Assembly: GCA_964008355.1 (NCBI GenBank)
Contig: CAXGBD010000045.1
Span: 1 to 10,079, forward strand
Length of the DNA: 10,079 bases
Reading direction: 5' to 3'
Source: DTSX01 sp964008355
Lineage (GTDB): Bacteria; Pseudomonadota; Gammaproteobacteria; Steroidobacterales; UBA11654
The notes under the pieces are model-generated. The model was not told the origin of the DNA and ran no database searches. It worked only from the letters and a program-made list of their open reading frames with translations. Shown here piece by piece: positions 1-6,756 of this stretch. Every line of letters starts with the position of its first letter. Positions within the stretch are counted from its first letter, which is position 1. The position numbers and the translations under genes are program-made.

Positions 1-200
1 TTAGCCACTATTAATATCAATATTATTAATGCACACATTGTTGAGATGATCAATGACTTGGGTATTTCGTTTTTGATAACCAATCCTCCTCTTTCATCTT
101 CTCCATATACGAAAATGTTCCTTCCATAAACGAAAATGTTTCTTCCATAAATGAGCGTGTTCTTTCCATAAACGAGTATGTTCTTTCCATAAACGAGCAT
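1..200 (-). CDS. Possible 5' part of a membrane-protein gene with heptapeptide repeats, cut by the left edge
   Basis: An open minus-strand frame starts at ATG 200-198 and runs off the left edge, giving 66 codons. It reads repeated (K/R)-N-x-(L/F)-(V/I)-Y-G heptapeptides, then a charged stretch (EDERGG), then a strongly hydrophobic segment (around SLIISTMCALIILILIVA) that looks like a transmembrane helix. Differences between repeat copies are conservative in this frame (K/R, L/F, V/I), and only this minus frame stays open to the edge. Against it, the ATG lies inside the first repeat, the ribosome-binding site is weak (GGAAAG only 3 nt from the ATG), and the other two minus frames are also open across the repeats (94-219, 41 aa of W-K-E-H-x-R-L heptads; 50-211, 53 aa). 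No family is recognised, and it could also be non-coding repeat DNA. Confidence 0.33.
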   Translation of the reverse strand, partial: MLVYGKNILVYGKNTLIYGRNIFVYGRNIFVYGEDERGGLVIKNEIPKSLIISTMCALIILILIVA

Positions 201-206
201 GTTCTT
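102..206. repeat. Five-copy 21-bp tandem repeat
   Basis: Copies begin at 102, 123, 144, 165 and 186, exactly 21 bp apart. The consensus is close to TCCATAAACGAGTATGTTCT plus T, and a degenerate sixth start lies at 207. Neighbouring copies differ at a few positions. The two left copies share GAAAATGTT, while the three right ones share a GAG/GAGC-type core, so the array has diverged in a directional way. A period of seven codons preserves any reading frame through expansion or contraction, which suits a coding minisatellite, but no frame is proven. Confidence 0.9.
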
Positions 207-222
207 TCCATTTACTCATGCT

Positions 223-719
223 ATTCAGTATAGCAGTAGGTCAATATCTAAAAGAAATTTGAGTCCTGTGGTGTAAGCGAATAGCCTACACGAGAGACTT
301 TAGAATTGATGTTTGAGGTTATTCTAAATAACACAGATTTTAGAAATGGATTGCATCCTAGTAGGTAGATATGCCTAAACAATTTGAGTCTAGTAATCTA
401 CGTAAAACAGATAGATTTCAGCCTTGTGTGGCATTCTGATAGGTAGTTCTAGACTTGACGTGGTATATGATTGAAAATCGGTAAAAATGTTTGAGCAGAT
501 GATATTCTATACTACCCCCTATGGCAGACTCCTGCCTACACCTTGTAGCAGAATTAGAAAATGCTAATATACAGCATCGGATTTTCTGGAAGATGGTAAA
601 ATAAGAAAACTAAGAGTGTTTTTTAGGTAGAAATAGAAGGTGTTTGCAGTAATATAGCAGTAACATACTCTTTCTAATTGATTGATGAAATGCTTTAAGT
701 TATTGATTTATAAGGTAAA
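223..719. other. Gene-poor AT-rich stretch upstream of the tRNA
   Basis: I see no open frame of useful length, no RNA fold I can name and no mobile-element gene here. Short words recur without regular spacing: AATTTGAGTC near 257 and 382, GCCTACAC near 286 and 535, and several TAGGTAG-like words. This fits decayed sequence or a long intergenic region. The part just before 720 must hold the tRNA promoter. TATAAG at 709-714 is a possible -10 box, but I see no convincing -35 box at the right distance. Confidence 0.6.
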
Positions 720-810
720 GGAGAGGTGGCTGAGTGGCTGAAAGCGCTCCCCTGCTAAGGGAGTATACGTTAATAGCGTATCGAGGGTTCGAATCCCTCC
801 CTCTCCGCCA
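720..810 (+). tRNA. serX-like tRNA-Ser(GCT): tRNA-Ser (anticodon GCU)
   Basis: This is a complete 91-nt class II tRNA. The acceptor arms GGAGAGG (720-726) and CCTCTCC (800-806) pair fully, followed by discriminator G807 and an encoded CCA (808-810). The anticodon stem CTCCC/GGGAG encloses the loop CTGCTAA, giving anticodon GCT at 754-756, which reads AGC/AGU serine codons. A long variable arm (TATACGTTAATAGCGTAT region) and the T-loop GGTTCGAATCC are present. The long variable arm is diagnostic for a serine or leucine tRNA, and the anticodon fixes serine. Genes to its right on the minus strand converge on it. Confidence 0.97.
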
Positions 811-837
811 GAGGCTTAGGTTTCAGAGCCATCATTG

Positions 838-1158
838 TCAATCAGTTGGATTTGTTCTTCTTTTCCTCGATTTCTCATCTACCAGGATACATTGAAGGTA
901 TAAACTACTGTCGTTTCTTTTTCTAAGGATAATCTCAGACTCAAAATCACAGTATTGTCCTATTGTTTGTTCAAGGGTAAATTCATCCAAACTATGACCG
1001 TTGGTAACAACCCATAATAAATCTCCTGTTTTACAATCCTTATTGATTGCTACTTTAAAATCATGGAAATTGTCTCCATTTACCCAACAATATTTTTCCT
1101 GAGCAAAAGAGTCAGCAGAGAATAGCAGTAGTGCTGATATGAGAAGTAGTTCTTTCAT
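838..1158 (-). CDS. Small secreted four-cysteine protein, unknown function
   Basis: This encodes a 106-residue protein from the ATG at 1158. A longer reading from a GTG at 1209 would overlap the preceding gene, but the ATG start gives a textbook signal peptide (MKELLLISALLLFSADSFA, cleavage expected before QEK), so I prefer it. No good ribosome-binding site precedes this ATG. The mature part has four cysteines (24, 42, 70, 90) that could form two disulfides in the periplasm or outside the cell. It ends in a basic tail (KSRKRR). It lies downstream of the membrane-protein gene on the same strand, 40 bp after its stop, so the two may be co-transcribed. The family is not recognised and no function is proposed. 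Confidence 0.7.
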   Translation of the reverse strand: MKELLLISALLLFSADSFAQEKYCWVNGDNFHDFKVAINKDCKTGDLLWVVTNGHSLDEFTLEQTIGQYCDFESEIILRKRNDSSLYLQCILVDEKSRKRRTNPTD

Positions 1159-1198
1159 TTGGTCTAGAAGTATGCATTTACTCGGGAGAGCAACTTTA

Positions 1199-1591
1199 TT
1201 AACGCACACCTTTGTAGGTAATTGGTATCATTAAAACTATGCTGACGAGTACCAATAAAGCTCCAACTGGAGAGATGCTCATAGCACTTTCTATTCCTAA
1301 CCCATAAAGATAAAACACACCTGAATGACATAAAGTTCCAAGGATCAGTGAGATCGATGCGACCTTAGATAGAGTTTCAGATTGTGCTCCATAGTTAACA
1401 ATTAAGAATCCGAAAATAACATTTAATAAGGATTCTAAATTACCATGAACATGGGCTTGTTTGAGCATTTTAAGTGTTTGATCTGGTATTTCTGAGTTCT
1501 CTCCTACTTTTGCTAGAAAGAGCCCGAGACCTACGGTTGCTACAAAAAAATACAGACCAAATAAAATATTTTTCTTACCAATTAAATTCAT
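1199..1591 (-). CDS. Four-helix integral membrane protein with AHVHG motif
   Basis: This encodes a 130-residue protein with about four hydrophobic segments at residues 8-27, 52-68, 76-98 and 102-125, so it is almost certainly an inner-membrane protein. The loop before the second helix carries A46-H47-V48-H49-G50, and a further histidine (89) lies in the third helix. Paired histidines at a membrane edge recall metal- or haem-binding membrane proteins, but I cannot assign a family and the binding idea is inference. A strong ribosome-binding site lies 5 nt before the ATG. The next gene on the strand, the secreted cysteine protein, follows within 40 bp. Confidence 0.75.
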   Translation of the reverse strand: MNLIGKKNILFGLYFFVATVGLGLFLAKVGENSEIPDQTLKMLKQAHVHGNLESLLNVIFGFLIVNYGAQSETLSKVASISLILGTLCHSGVFYLYGLGIESAMSISPVGALLVLVSIVLMIPITYKGVR

Positions 1592-1596
1592 AGTGT

Positions 1597-1602
1597 TCTC
1601 CT
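1597..1602 (-). promoter_or_regulatory. Strong ribosome-binding site of the AHVHG membrane protein
   Basis: On the minus strand AGGAGA sits 5 nt before the ATG at 1591, a near-consensus Shine-Dalgarno element that fixes this start. The neighbouring small genes on this strand lack one. Confidence 0.75.
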
Positions 1603-1648
1603 AATTTTATTACTCTACTTAACACAAAACATCCTCAATTCAGTATAA

Positions 1649-2095
1649 CTAAAACTTCTTTCCATTCTTATCAAAATACTCCCAACTAGCATCCCGTGTA
1701 CCATCTTTGGTATATTCACCCCTGACCCATAATTGACCATTGTTATGATAATGCTCCCAAAGACCAACCTTTAATCCGTCTTTATAACTTCCTCTCTCGC
1801 TTAATTGACCGTTTTCATGAAATGATTCCCAATAGCCGTCTTTTTTACCATCTGTGTAGTGGTTTCTTTTTCTAATTGTCGTTGAAAACGAAGGCACATC
1901 TGGAGGATCCAATCCAAATTTAGTAATAACTGCTTTAAGTTCAAATACAAGTGTTGATAAAATCTCATCGACTTCTGCATCCTCATAAATGTAATTGGTA
2001 CGTGCTGATAATTTGCCGATTGAGCGAATATTCCATACAGCATTTTTTAGTCTTTTAGGATACAGCCTTTTAAATCTTTCTCTTCGATTCACCAT
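1649..2095 (-). CDS. MORN_2 (YwqK-like) repeat protein with an extra N-terminal helical domain
   Basis: This encodes a 148-residue protein with two parts. Residues 1-65 form a basic, probably helical region (RRERFKRLYPKRLKNAVWNI, then an acidic EDAEVDEIL segment) that I do not recognise as a named domain. Residues 78-147 hold three repeats of the MORN_2 type: DGKKDGYWESFHENGQL, DGLKVGLWEHYHNNGQL, and a degenerate third ending YFDKNGKKF. Such W-E-x-(Y/F)-x-x-N-G-Q-L repeats form beta-hairpins and occur in proteins often labelled YwqK-family antitoxins, although that label is rarely tested. There is no signal peptide, so it is probably cytoplasmic. It has no Shine-Dalgarno site and lies beside an extremely AT-rich promoter-like duplication. 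No toxin gene is adjacent, so an antitoxin role is not supported here. Confidence 0.8.
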   Translation of the reverse strand: MVNRRERFKRLYPKRLKNAVWNIRSIGKLSARTNYIYEDAEVDEILSTLVFELKAVITKFGLDPPDVPSFSTTIRKRNHYTDGKKDGYWESFHENGQLSERGSYKDGLKVGLWEHYHNNGQLWVRGEYTKDGTRDASWEYFDKNGKKF

Positions 2096-2103
2096 ATTTA
2101 TTA

Positions 2104-2161
2104 ATTATATAATAACTAAATATATATAATATATTATATAATAATGAAATATATATAATAT
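2104..2161. repeat. 29-bp A/T tandem duplication upstream of the MORN_2 gene
   Basis: Units 2104-2132 and 2133-2161 match at 27 of 29 positions, differing only at 2116/2145 and 2117/2146. Apart from one C and one G, all 58 bases are A or T. Several TATAAT-like words occur on both strands, including TATAAT close to the ATG at 2095 when read on the minus strand. The block therefore probably carries the promoter of the MORN_2 gene, and perhaps a protein- or bend-dependent control element. Confidence 0.8.
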
Positions 2162-2198
2162 CAAATAGAAGTAAAGAGTAGTTGTCCAATGATTAAGA

Positions 2199-2495
2199 TT
2201 ATTTTCTTCTTTCCAAGTCTCCGATTACCCTTATAATCATTTCTTTATGGGCTTTTAGACGAGCTTCGACTTCTTCTGGCTGATCTGAAAGTGCATCAAA
2301 TATTTTATCGGGATCCATACCGTTTTCTTTAAGCAGCAGTTGTAGTGTGCGAACTTCTTCACGGGTAACTGCAAGTTCCTGCAAGGTTCGCATTAGCATG
2401 TCATATAATTTATCAACTGCTTGGTCTCCTGTGAAAGCTGGTAGATTATCTGTGAATGCTAATACTTTTTCTAAGTCTGGGTCTTTATTTTTCAT
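2199..2495 (-). CDS. 98-residue helical protein, third gene of the symporter-methyltransferase operon
   Basis: This is a small, charged protein predicted to be almost entirely alpha-helical, with no cysteine, signal peptide or membrane segment. Residues 27-57 and 70-98 contain runs of leucine and valine spaced among E, R and K, which fits a short helical bundle or coiled coil. Its ATG overlaps the stop of the methyltransferase gene by one base (TAATG), so translation is probably coupled. This argues for a role as a partner or regulator of the methyltransferase or transporter. I do not recognise the family; the assignment rests on context alone. Confidence 0.8.
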   Translation of the reverse strand: MKNKDPDLEKVLAFTDNLPAFTGDQAVDKLYDMLMRTLQELAVTREEVRTLQLLLKENGMDPDKIFDALSDQPEEVEARLKAHKEMIIRVIGDLERRK

Positions 2496-3595
2496 TATGT
2501 TTCCATCTTTTTAATAGCCCAGAATAAATCCCAATCCATGCTACCACCAAGTTGTGGCACTCTATCAAACTGCACAGTTTTTTTGAAACCGGCACTTTGC
2601 ATAGTGGAACTTAAATTTAGTTCAGCAAAGCTATTCCAGTAGGGCTCATTATTGTATAAGTAGTCCCAAGCATAGTCAGCCTGAGCGTAAGCATTAAGCT
2701 GAGCATTTCGTAATGGAACATCCTGGTGAACGGCGACACCACCCGGTCGCAATAAGCGATAACTTTCTCTCATCATAGCTTTAATTGTTATTGGCGACAT
2801 TTCATGCATGGCATTGTGAGAAACAACAAGATCAAAGCTATTGTCATCAAAACCTGGAGCACACACATCCCTTTGGTGAAAATGAACCGCAACACCTATC
2901 GATTCAGCACGAGCATGTGCATATCGTAATAATCCTGGTGCGATATCTATGGCATGGACATCGGCTTTAGGAAATAAACGCGCATAAGGAGTTGAAGATC
3001 CACCTGCTGAGCACGCTAAATCTAAAATATGGGAAGGTCTAAAATGGGGCAATTTTTGATGTAAAAATCGCACAACTAATTCTGCTTTACTTTCATCTAC
3101 ATTGATTGATTGGCCTTGAGAGAAGAGCGCGCCACCAGCTTCGTATAATGCTCCAGCTAAAATGTCCTGCTGGTGACGATCTAGACAATAACCACCTGGC
3201 TGAAGATGTACTGGCACTTTGATCATTGCCTCAGGGATTATTAGGTTCTCATCCAGTTCAAGACTACCTCCAGCAATCGGTTTTTCTCTCAATGCAGTGC
3301 ATTTTTTTATCAAATCTTTTTCTTTGCGAAGCAGTGGATCTTCTACTCCTTGCCACATTAACTCCTGTGCAGTTCGTGCCAGGCGGCCCCAGATTTTTCT
3401 TGGTGTCGATTTTTCAAGGATAGTGGCAATAGCATTGCTATCTTGTTGGTCTATGATTTTACTTGGAATCACTTGTTTAAGCTGAGGTCGCAGTCGTCCT
3501 CCAATATCCTGCTTTAGTGCTAGTACAAAACGCTGGCGGGCAGCTTCCTGTTGTGTTGGTATTATCTGTAATTCATGTTTTTCGTTACGTGGCAT
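2495..3595 (-). CDS. Class I SAM-dependent methyltransferase
   Basis: This 366-residue protein transfers a methyl group from S-adenosylmethionine to an unknown small-molecule or protein substrate in the cytoplasm. The catalytic Rossmann fold lies at about residues 185-300. It shows motif I ILDLACSAGGSS (190-201) for SAM binding, the acidic end of strand 2 in AIDIAP (D217), RDV at 242-244, motif VVSHNAMHEM (257-266) and the post-motif LLRPGGV (281-287). The 185 residues before it are unusual for a simple methyltransferase and may recognise the substrate or help dimerisation, as do N-terminal domains of many O- and C-methyltransferases. The start overlaps the end of the transporter gene by 11 bp, which fixes it as an operon gene. 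The substrate cannot be told from sequence. Confidence 0.9.
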   Translation of the reverse strand: MPRNEKHELQIIPTQQEAARQRFVLALKQDIGGRLRPQLKQVIPSKIIDQQDSNAIATILEKSTPRKIWGRLARTAQELMWQGVEDPLLRKEKDLIKKCTALREKPIAGGSLELDENLIIPEAMIKVPVHLQPGGYCLDRHQQDILAGALYEAGGALFSQGQSINVDESKAELVVRFLHQKLPHFRPSHILDLACSAGGSSTPYARLFPKADVHAIDIAPGLLRYAHARAESIGVAVHFHQRDVCAPGFDDNSFDLVVSHNAMHEMSPITIKAMMRESYRLLRPGGVAVHQDVPLRNAQLNAYAQADYAWDYLYNNEPYWNSFAELNLSSTMQSAGFKKTVQFDRVPQLGGSMDWDLFWAIKKMET

Positions 3596-4928
3596 GGTTT
3601 GTATCCGTGGTTAAGTCACTTTCCTTCAGCGGGTAATACATAAGTGGAATGCAACTGAGTAACATCAGAATAGCTGGGGCTACTACTGATAAAAAGTAAA
3701 TACCTGATACGGCTGATGCTGTTTGGATTACCAATTCACCGCTTAGTGACGATTGATAACCAATAAACTGCAAGATAAATCCTGCTGTTACACCTCCCAG
3801 TGCAAAGGAGAGTTTTTCTACCGTAGTATAAATACCTGCAAAGATACCTTCACGTCGTAAACCATTCTGTTGCCAGTCGTAATGAATAGTGTCCGGTAAA
3901 AGTGACTGCCCCATTAATAACAAGCCGCCTACAAATATACCAGAAAGTGCAGAACGCACTAGGATGGAAGTCATACTAGTACCGGTTCCTGTCCAGAACC
4001 ATGACAAGGCAATTGCTACAAAACCAATGGCCGCGATGGCATAAAGTTTTGCTTTACCACCCTGCTTAGCTAGTCGTACCCAAACTGGCTGAATCAGGAT
4101 AATCACAATAGAGCTCAGGGCAAAATAAGTGCCTAAATCTTTTAATCCTCTGCCTAACCCATGTTGGAAGAAATATGCCATGGAGGCAAGGGAGATTGCT
4201 GTTGCTGTCAACTGTAGTAATTTAGTGAGTATTAATAGTAAAAATGGTCGGTTAGCACGAATCAGTGCAACTGCCTCACGCCAGTCAATTCGATTACTGG
4301 ATTCTGGCGATGTTTGATGAACACCTTTAGTGCCAAGGAAACAAAGAACTAGAGCAGCGGCAGCTACAGATCCAAGTATTAACGCCATTTGAGCATGTCC
4401 AGTTTGACCGCTGCCAAACCAGAATACCATGATCGGAGCGAGCGATGCCCCAATCAGTTGTCCCATGCCAATTGCTTTAACTCGCCACGAAATCAAACGT
4501 GTCCTCTCAGCGGGAACCGAGGACATTTCTGCAGGCATGGCTAGATAAGGCACGTTAAAAATGGTGTAAAAGGTTGAGTAGGCTATCAGCCCAATAAATA
4601 CAGCAGCTATAGACGATATCCCCGAAGGTAAATTAAACAGGTAAATAAATGCCAGTGCTGAACCTAGACCTCCAACCAACAACCAAGGACGCCGACGTCC
4701 CCACCGACTTTTAGTATGGTCAGTAATCCAGCCCATCAGAGGGTCAGTGGCAGCATCGTAGAGTTTAGATATTAATAACAACGTTGCTGCAACGCCGGCA
4801 GCTATACCCAATTCGTCAGTCATATAGCGGGTGAGTAAAACGGTCTGAGTATTAAATAAGATAGCTACACCCAAGCTACCAATGCTCCAGCCAATCACAT
4901 GTTTTAGGCTAATCACTATCACCAGCAC
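3585..4928 (-). CDS. MFS transporter of the GPH (glycoside-pentoside-hexuronide:cation symporter) family
   Basis: This is a 12-helix inner-membrane carrier of about 447 residues, the usual GPH length (MelB/XylP type). Such proteins move sugars or other small molecules with H+ or Na+. The family signature is clear: Y-D-A-A-T-D-P-L-M-G (57-66) followed by ITDHTKSRWGRRRPW (68-82), the loop between helices 2 and 3. The second half has typical weaker helices. The start is uncertain. The 4928 codon is GTG with no clear ribosome-binding site, and GTGs at 4922 and 4916 are in frame; the one at 4916 would begin MISLKHVIGW, a more typical GPH start. It is the first gene of a tightly overlapping minus-strand operon with the methyltransferase and the 98-residue protein. 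GPH members near methyltransferases are not always sugar carriers. Confidence 0.88.
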   Translation of the reverse strand: MLVIVISLKHVIGWSIGSLGVAILFNTQTVLLTRYMTDELGIAAGVAATLLLISKLYDAATDPLMGWITDHTKSRWGRRRPWLLVGGLGSALAFIYLFNLPSGISSIAAVFIGLIAYSTFYTIFNVPYLAMPAEMSSVPAERTRLISWRVKAIGMGQLIGASLAPIMVFWFGSGQTGHAQMALILGSVAAAALVLCFLGTKGVHQTSPESSNRIDWREAVALIRANRPFLLLILTKLLQLTATAISLASMAYFFQHGLGRGLKDLGTYFALSSIVIILIQPVWVRLAKQGGKAKLYAIAAIGFVAIALSWFWTGTGTSMTSILVRSALSGIFVGGLLLMGQSLLPDTIHYDWQQNGLRREGIFAGIYTTVEKLSFALGGVTAGFILQFIGYQSSLSGELVIQTASAVSGIYFLSVVAPAILMLLSCIPLMYYPLKESDLTTDTNHAT

Positions 4929-5073
4929 CGGAAAAAAAGTGAAACAATTTTCATAGTAAAGCTCTACTCCAACATTTATATTGCACCAACAAACATTTCA
5001 TTCTGGGTTAAGCACCACAACCAGACATGCGTATCCACTGGAAAACTATTATAGAAGATTTTATATTGGGAGT

Positions 5074-5391
5074 ATGAAGAAACTCTTAATACTTACTATC
5101 CTCTTATTCAGTCAGTTCTCAGGGAGTTTATGTGCTGAAGATTGTTTTGGCAGTCCAGAGAGCCATTGGACTAACTGTGTTGGCACTAGTATTGATTCAT
5201 ATGGAAATCAATACATTGGTGAGTGGAAGGATAGTAGAAAAGACGGACAAGGCACTTTCACTTTAGTTAGTGGCAGTGAATACATCGGTGAATGGAAAAA
5301 TGACCAACCACACGGACAAGGTACTCTTACTTGGTCTGATGGCAAGATTCAAAAAGGTATTTGGGAAAATGGTAAATATCTAGGACAGTAG
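5074..5391 (+). CDS. Small secreted MORN-repeat protein
   Basis: This encodes a 105-residue protein from ATG 5074, chosen over an earlier TTG at 4981 because it opens directly with a signal peptide (MKKLLILTILLFSQFSGSLC, cleavage likely after residue 20 or 21). GGGAG lies too close (2-6 nt upstream) to be a typical ribosome-binding site. The mature part has classical MORN repeats of the Y-I-G-E-W-K-x-x-x-x-x-G-Q-G-T type: YIGEWKDSRKDGQGTF and YIGEWKNDQPHGQGTLTW, plus a partial third (GIWENGKYLGQ). Three cysteines (20, 24, 35) surround the cleavage region. MORN repeats form short beta-sheet meanders that often bind lipids or partner proteins at envelopes. The precise role is unknown. The DAO oxidoreductase starts 19 bp later and is probably co-transcribed. 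Confidence 0.85.
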   Translation: MKKLLILTILLFSQFSGSLCAEDCFGSPESHWTNCVGTSIDSYGNQYIGEWKDSRKDGQGTFTLVSGSEYIGEWKNDQPHGQGTLTWSDGKIQKGIWENGKYLGQ

Positions 5392-5410
5392 TTTTGGTGA
5401 ACAAAATTCA

Positions 5411-6661
5411 ATGATAATGAAAAGCAGTGCAGATATAGTCATCATTGGGGCAGGCATCATTGGAATGTGTACTGCCATGCAGATCTCCAAGCGTTCTTCA
5501 GCTTCAATCATAGTTCTAGATAAAGGCAGAGGACCTGGAGAAGGTTCAACTGGGGCTTCCTCAGCAATATGCCGTCACAAATATACCCATCAACAGATGA
5601 TCCAGTTGGCGAAAGACGGAATCAGCACCTATCGTGCGTGGTCCGAATTCCTTGATAATCCAAAGCCATTGGCTGAATTTCAAAAGATGGGGGTGCTATG
5701 GTTAAGTGACGGAGCAACAGATTGGCCTAGTCTTGAGAGTAATCGACTGAATGACATGGGGATCAGAGCGAGTGTTCTGAGTGATCAAGATTTGAAAGAT
5801 CACTACCCAGCTTTAAGTCCATGCATAGTCAGTCCCAATCTCAAAACAGGCGAAGCTCACAGCTGTGTCGCCGGTGGATCACACCTATTGGAAGTGGATG
5901 GAGGATATATGGATCCTGCAGATACTCTTCAGGATCTCATAACCGCAAGTCGTGACCGAGGAGTTGAGGTACGATTTAGAACGGGAGTGAATAGTGTTCT
6001 TGTAGAAGGTGACAAAGTTTCAGGCATTGAGCTTGATTCTGGCACTCAAATACATTCCCGATCCGTTGTGAATGCTGCAGGACCTTGGTGTAATCATTTT
6101 TTTGAGGAACTAGGGCTAGAAAATCCATGGCCACTGGTAGCCACTCGGGTCCAAATATTACACCTAGACCGTCCAGAAGAAATCATAGGAACATTGCCTG
6201 TTTGTGTTGATCTTTTGGGTGGAATTTATTTTCGTACTCAGAATCAAGGCCAACAGATAATCCTTGGGTCCATTCTTGAGGAAGATGAGCAGGAGGTGGT
6301 GACACAACCGGATGAGTTTGACCGAATGGTAGATGATATTTTCACACAGACTAAATTACACGCACTCCATCATCGACTACCATCTTTACCCTACAGAGGT
6401 AAGGTTGGAGGATACAGTGGTTTGTACACAACCAATCTAACCGATGTTCATCCCATTGTGGGACAAACACCGATTGACGGTTTTTTTGTTGCCAATGGAT
6501 TTAGCGGACATGGATTTAAGCTTGGACCCGCAATAGGATCATTGCTTGCACAAGCGATCACCGGTCAGCAGAGTACAGATTTTGATACATCTGTGGATAG
6601 CGAATTCTTAGCTTTTGATAGGCTGCCAATCCAAGTGGATTCAAAAAGTGTTCTTGCATAG
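5411..6661 (+). CDS. FAD-dependent oxidoreductase of the DAO family (sarcosine/glycine oxidase-like)
   Basis: This is a 416-residue cytoplasmic flavoenzyme that probably oxidises a secondary or N-methylated amino acid or related amine. An FAD-binding Rossmann core opens the protein: VIIGAGIIG (10-18), the strand-2 acidic residue D37, then G-E-G-S-T-G-A-S-S-A (43-52). This combination is characteristic of DAO-type oxidases such as sarcosine oxidase beta and dimethylglycine dehydrogenase relatives. The AAGPW motif (about residues 221-225) and the C-terminal HPIVGxTP...ANGFSGHGFKLGPAIG region complete the FAD-binding set. It is a full-length single-domain member with no aminomethyltransferase extension. 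The partner subunits of heterotetrameric sarcosine oxidase are not adjacent, so it probably acts alone or with unlinked partners. ATGs at 5411 and 5417 are both usable; the ribosome-binding site is weak for either. Confidence 0.88.
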   Translation: MIMKSSADIVIIGAGIIGMCTAMQISKRSSASIIVLDKGRGPGEGSTGASSAICRHKYTHQQMIQLAKDGISTYRAWSEFLDNPKPLAEFQKMGVLWLSDGATDWPSLESNRLNDMGIRASVLSDQDLKDHYPALSPCIVSPNLKTGEAHSCVAGGSHLLEVDGGYMDPADTLQDLITASRDRGVEVRFRTGVNSVLVEGDKVSGIELDSGTQIHSRSVVNAAGPWCNHFFEELGLENPWPLVATRVQILHLDRPEEIIGTLPVCVDLLGGIYFRTQNQGQQIILGSILEEDEQEVVTQPDEFDRMVDDIFTQTKLHALHHRLPSLPYRGKVGGYSGLYTTNLTDVHPIVGQTPIDGFFVANGFSGHGFKLGPAIGSLLAQAITGQQSTDFDTSVDSEFLAFDRLPIQVDSKSVLA

Positions 6662-6738
6662 TAGATCTATTAATTAACATTTAAGTAAAATATTCATAAA
6701 AACTCAATTGGTGGGTGATACGAGAAAGAGTGATTATG

Positions 6739-6756
6739 ATTGTTAACAATTGTTAA
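6739..6756. promoter_or_regulatory. Overlapping perfect palindromes, candidate operator
   Basis: ATTGTTAACAAT (6739-6750) and TTAACAATTGTTAA (6743-6756) are both perfect inverted repeats that overlap, giving three TTGTTA/TAACAA half-sites. They lie 77 bp upstream of the propeller gene start and 14 bp before the -10-like TATAAA at 6770-6775. Candidate -35 words such as TTAACA (6743) are not at ideal spacing, so an activator or repressor bound here may matter. The cognate regulator is not in the window. Confidence 0.5.

Noticed and set aside
102..206. CRISPR array
   Set aside because: The 21-bp units are head-to-tail with no spacers, and the unit itself varies, so it is a minisatellite.
811..831. 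Short inverted repeat GGCT...AGCC after the tRNA, considered as a terminator
   Set aside because: It has a stem of only 4 bp and no T tract on either strand.
1649..2095. Toxin-antitoxin module based on the MORN_2/YwqK resemblance
   Set aside because: Neither neighbour resembles a toxin, the spacing does not fit a pair, and the antitoxin label of this family is weak.
2785..2970. Plus-strand open frame inside the methyltransferase gene
   Set aside because: It is antisense to a well-supported gene with clear SAM motifs, has no ribosome-binding site and resembles no family.
3219..3485. Plus-strand open frames opposite the methyltransferase N-terminal half
   Set aside because: They are shadows of the coding strand; the two overlapping frames there are mutually inconsistent and have no start signals.
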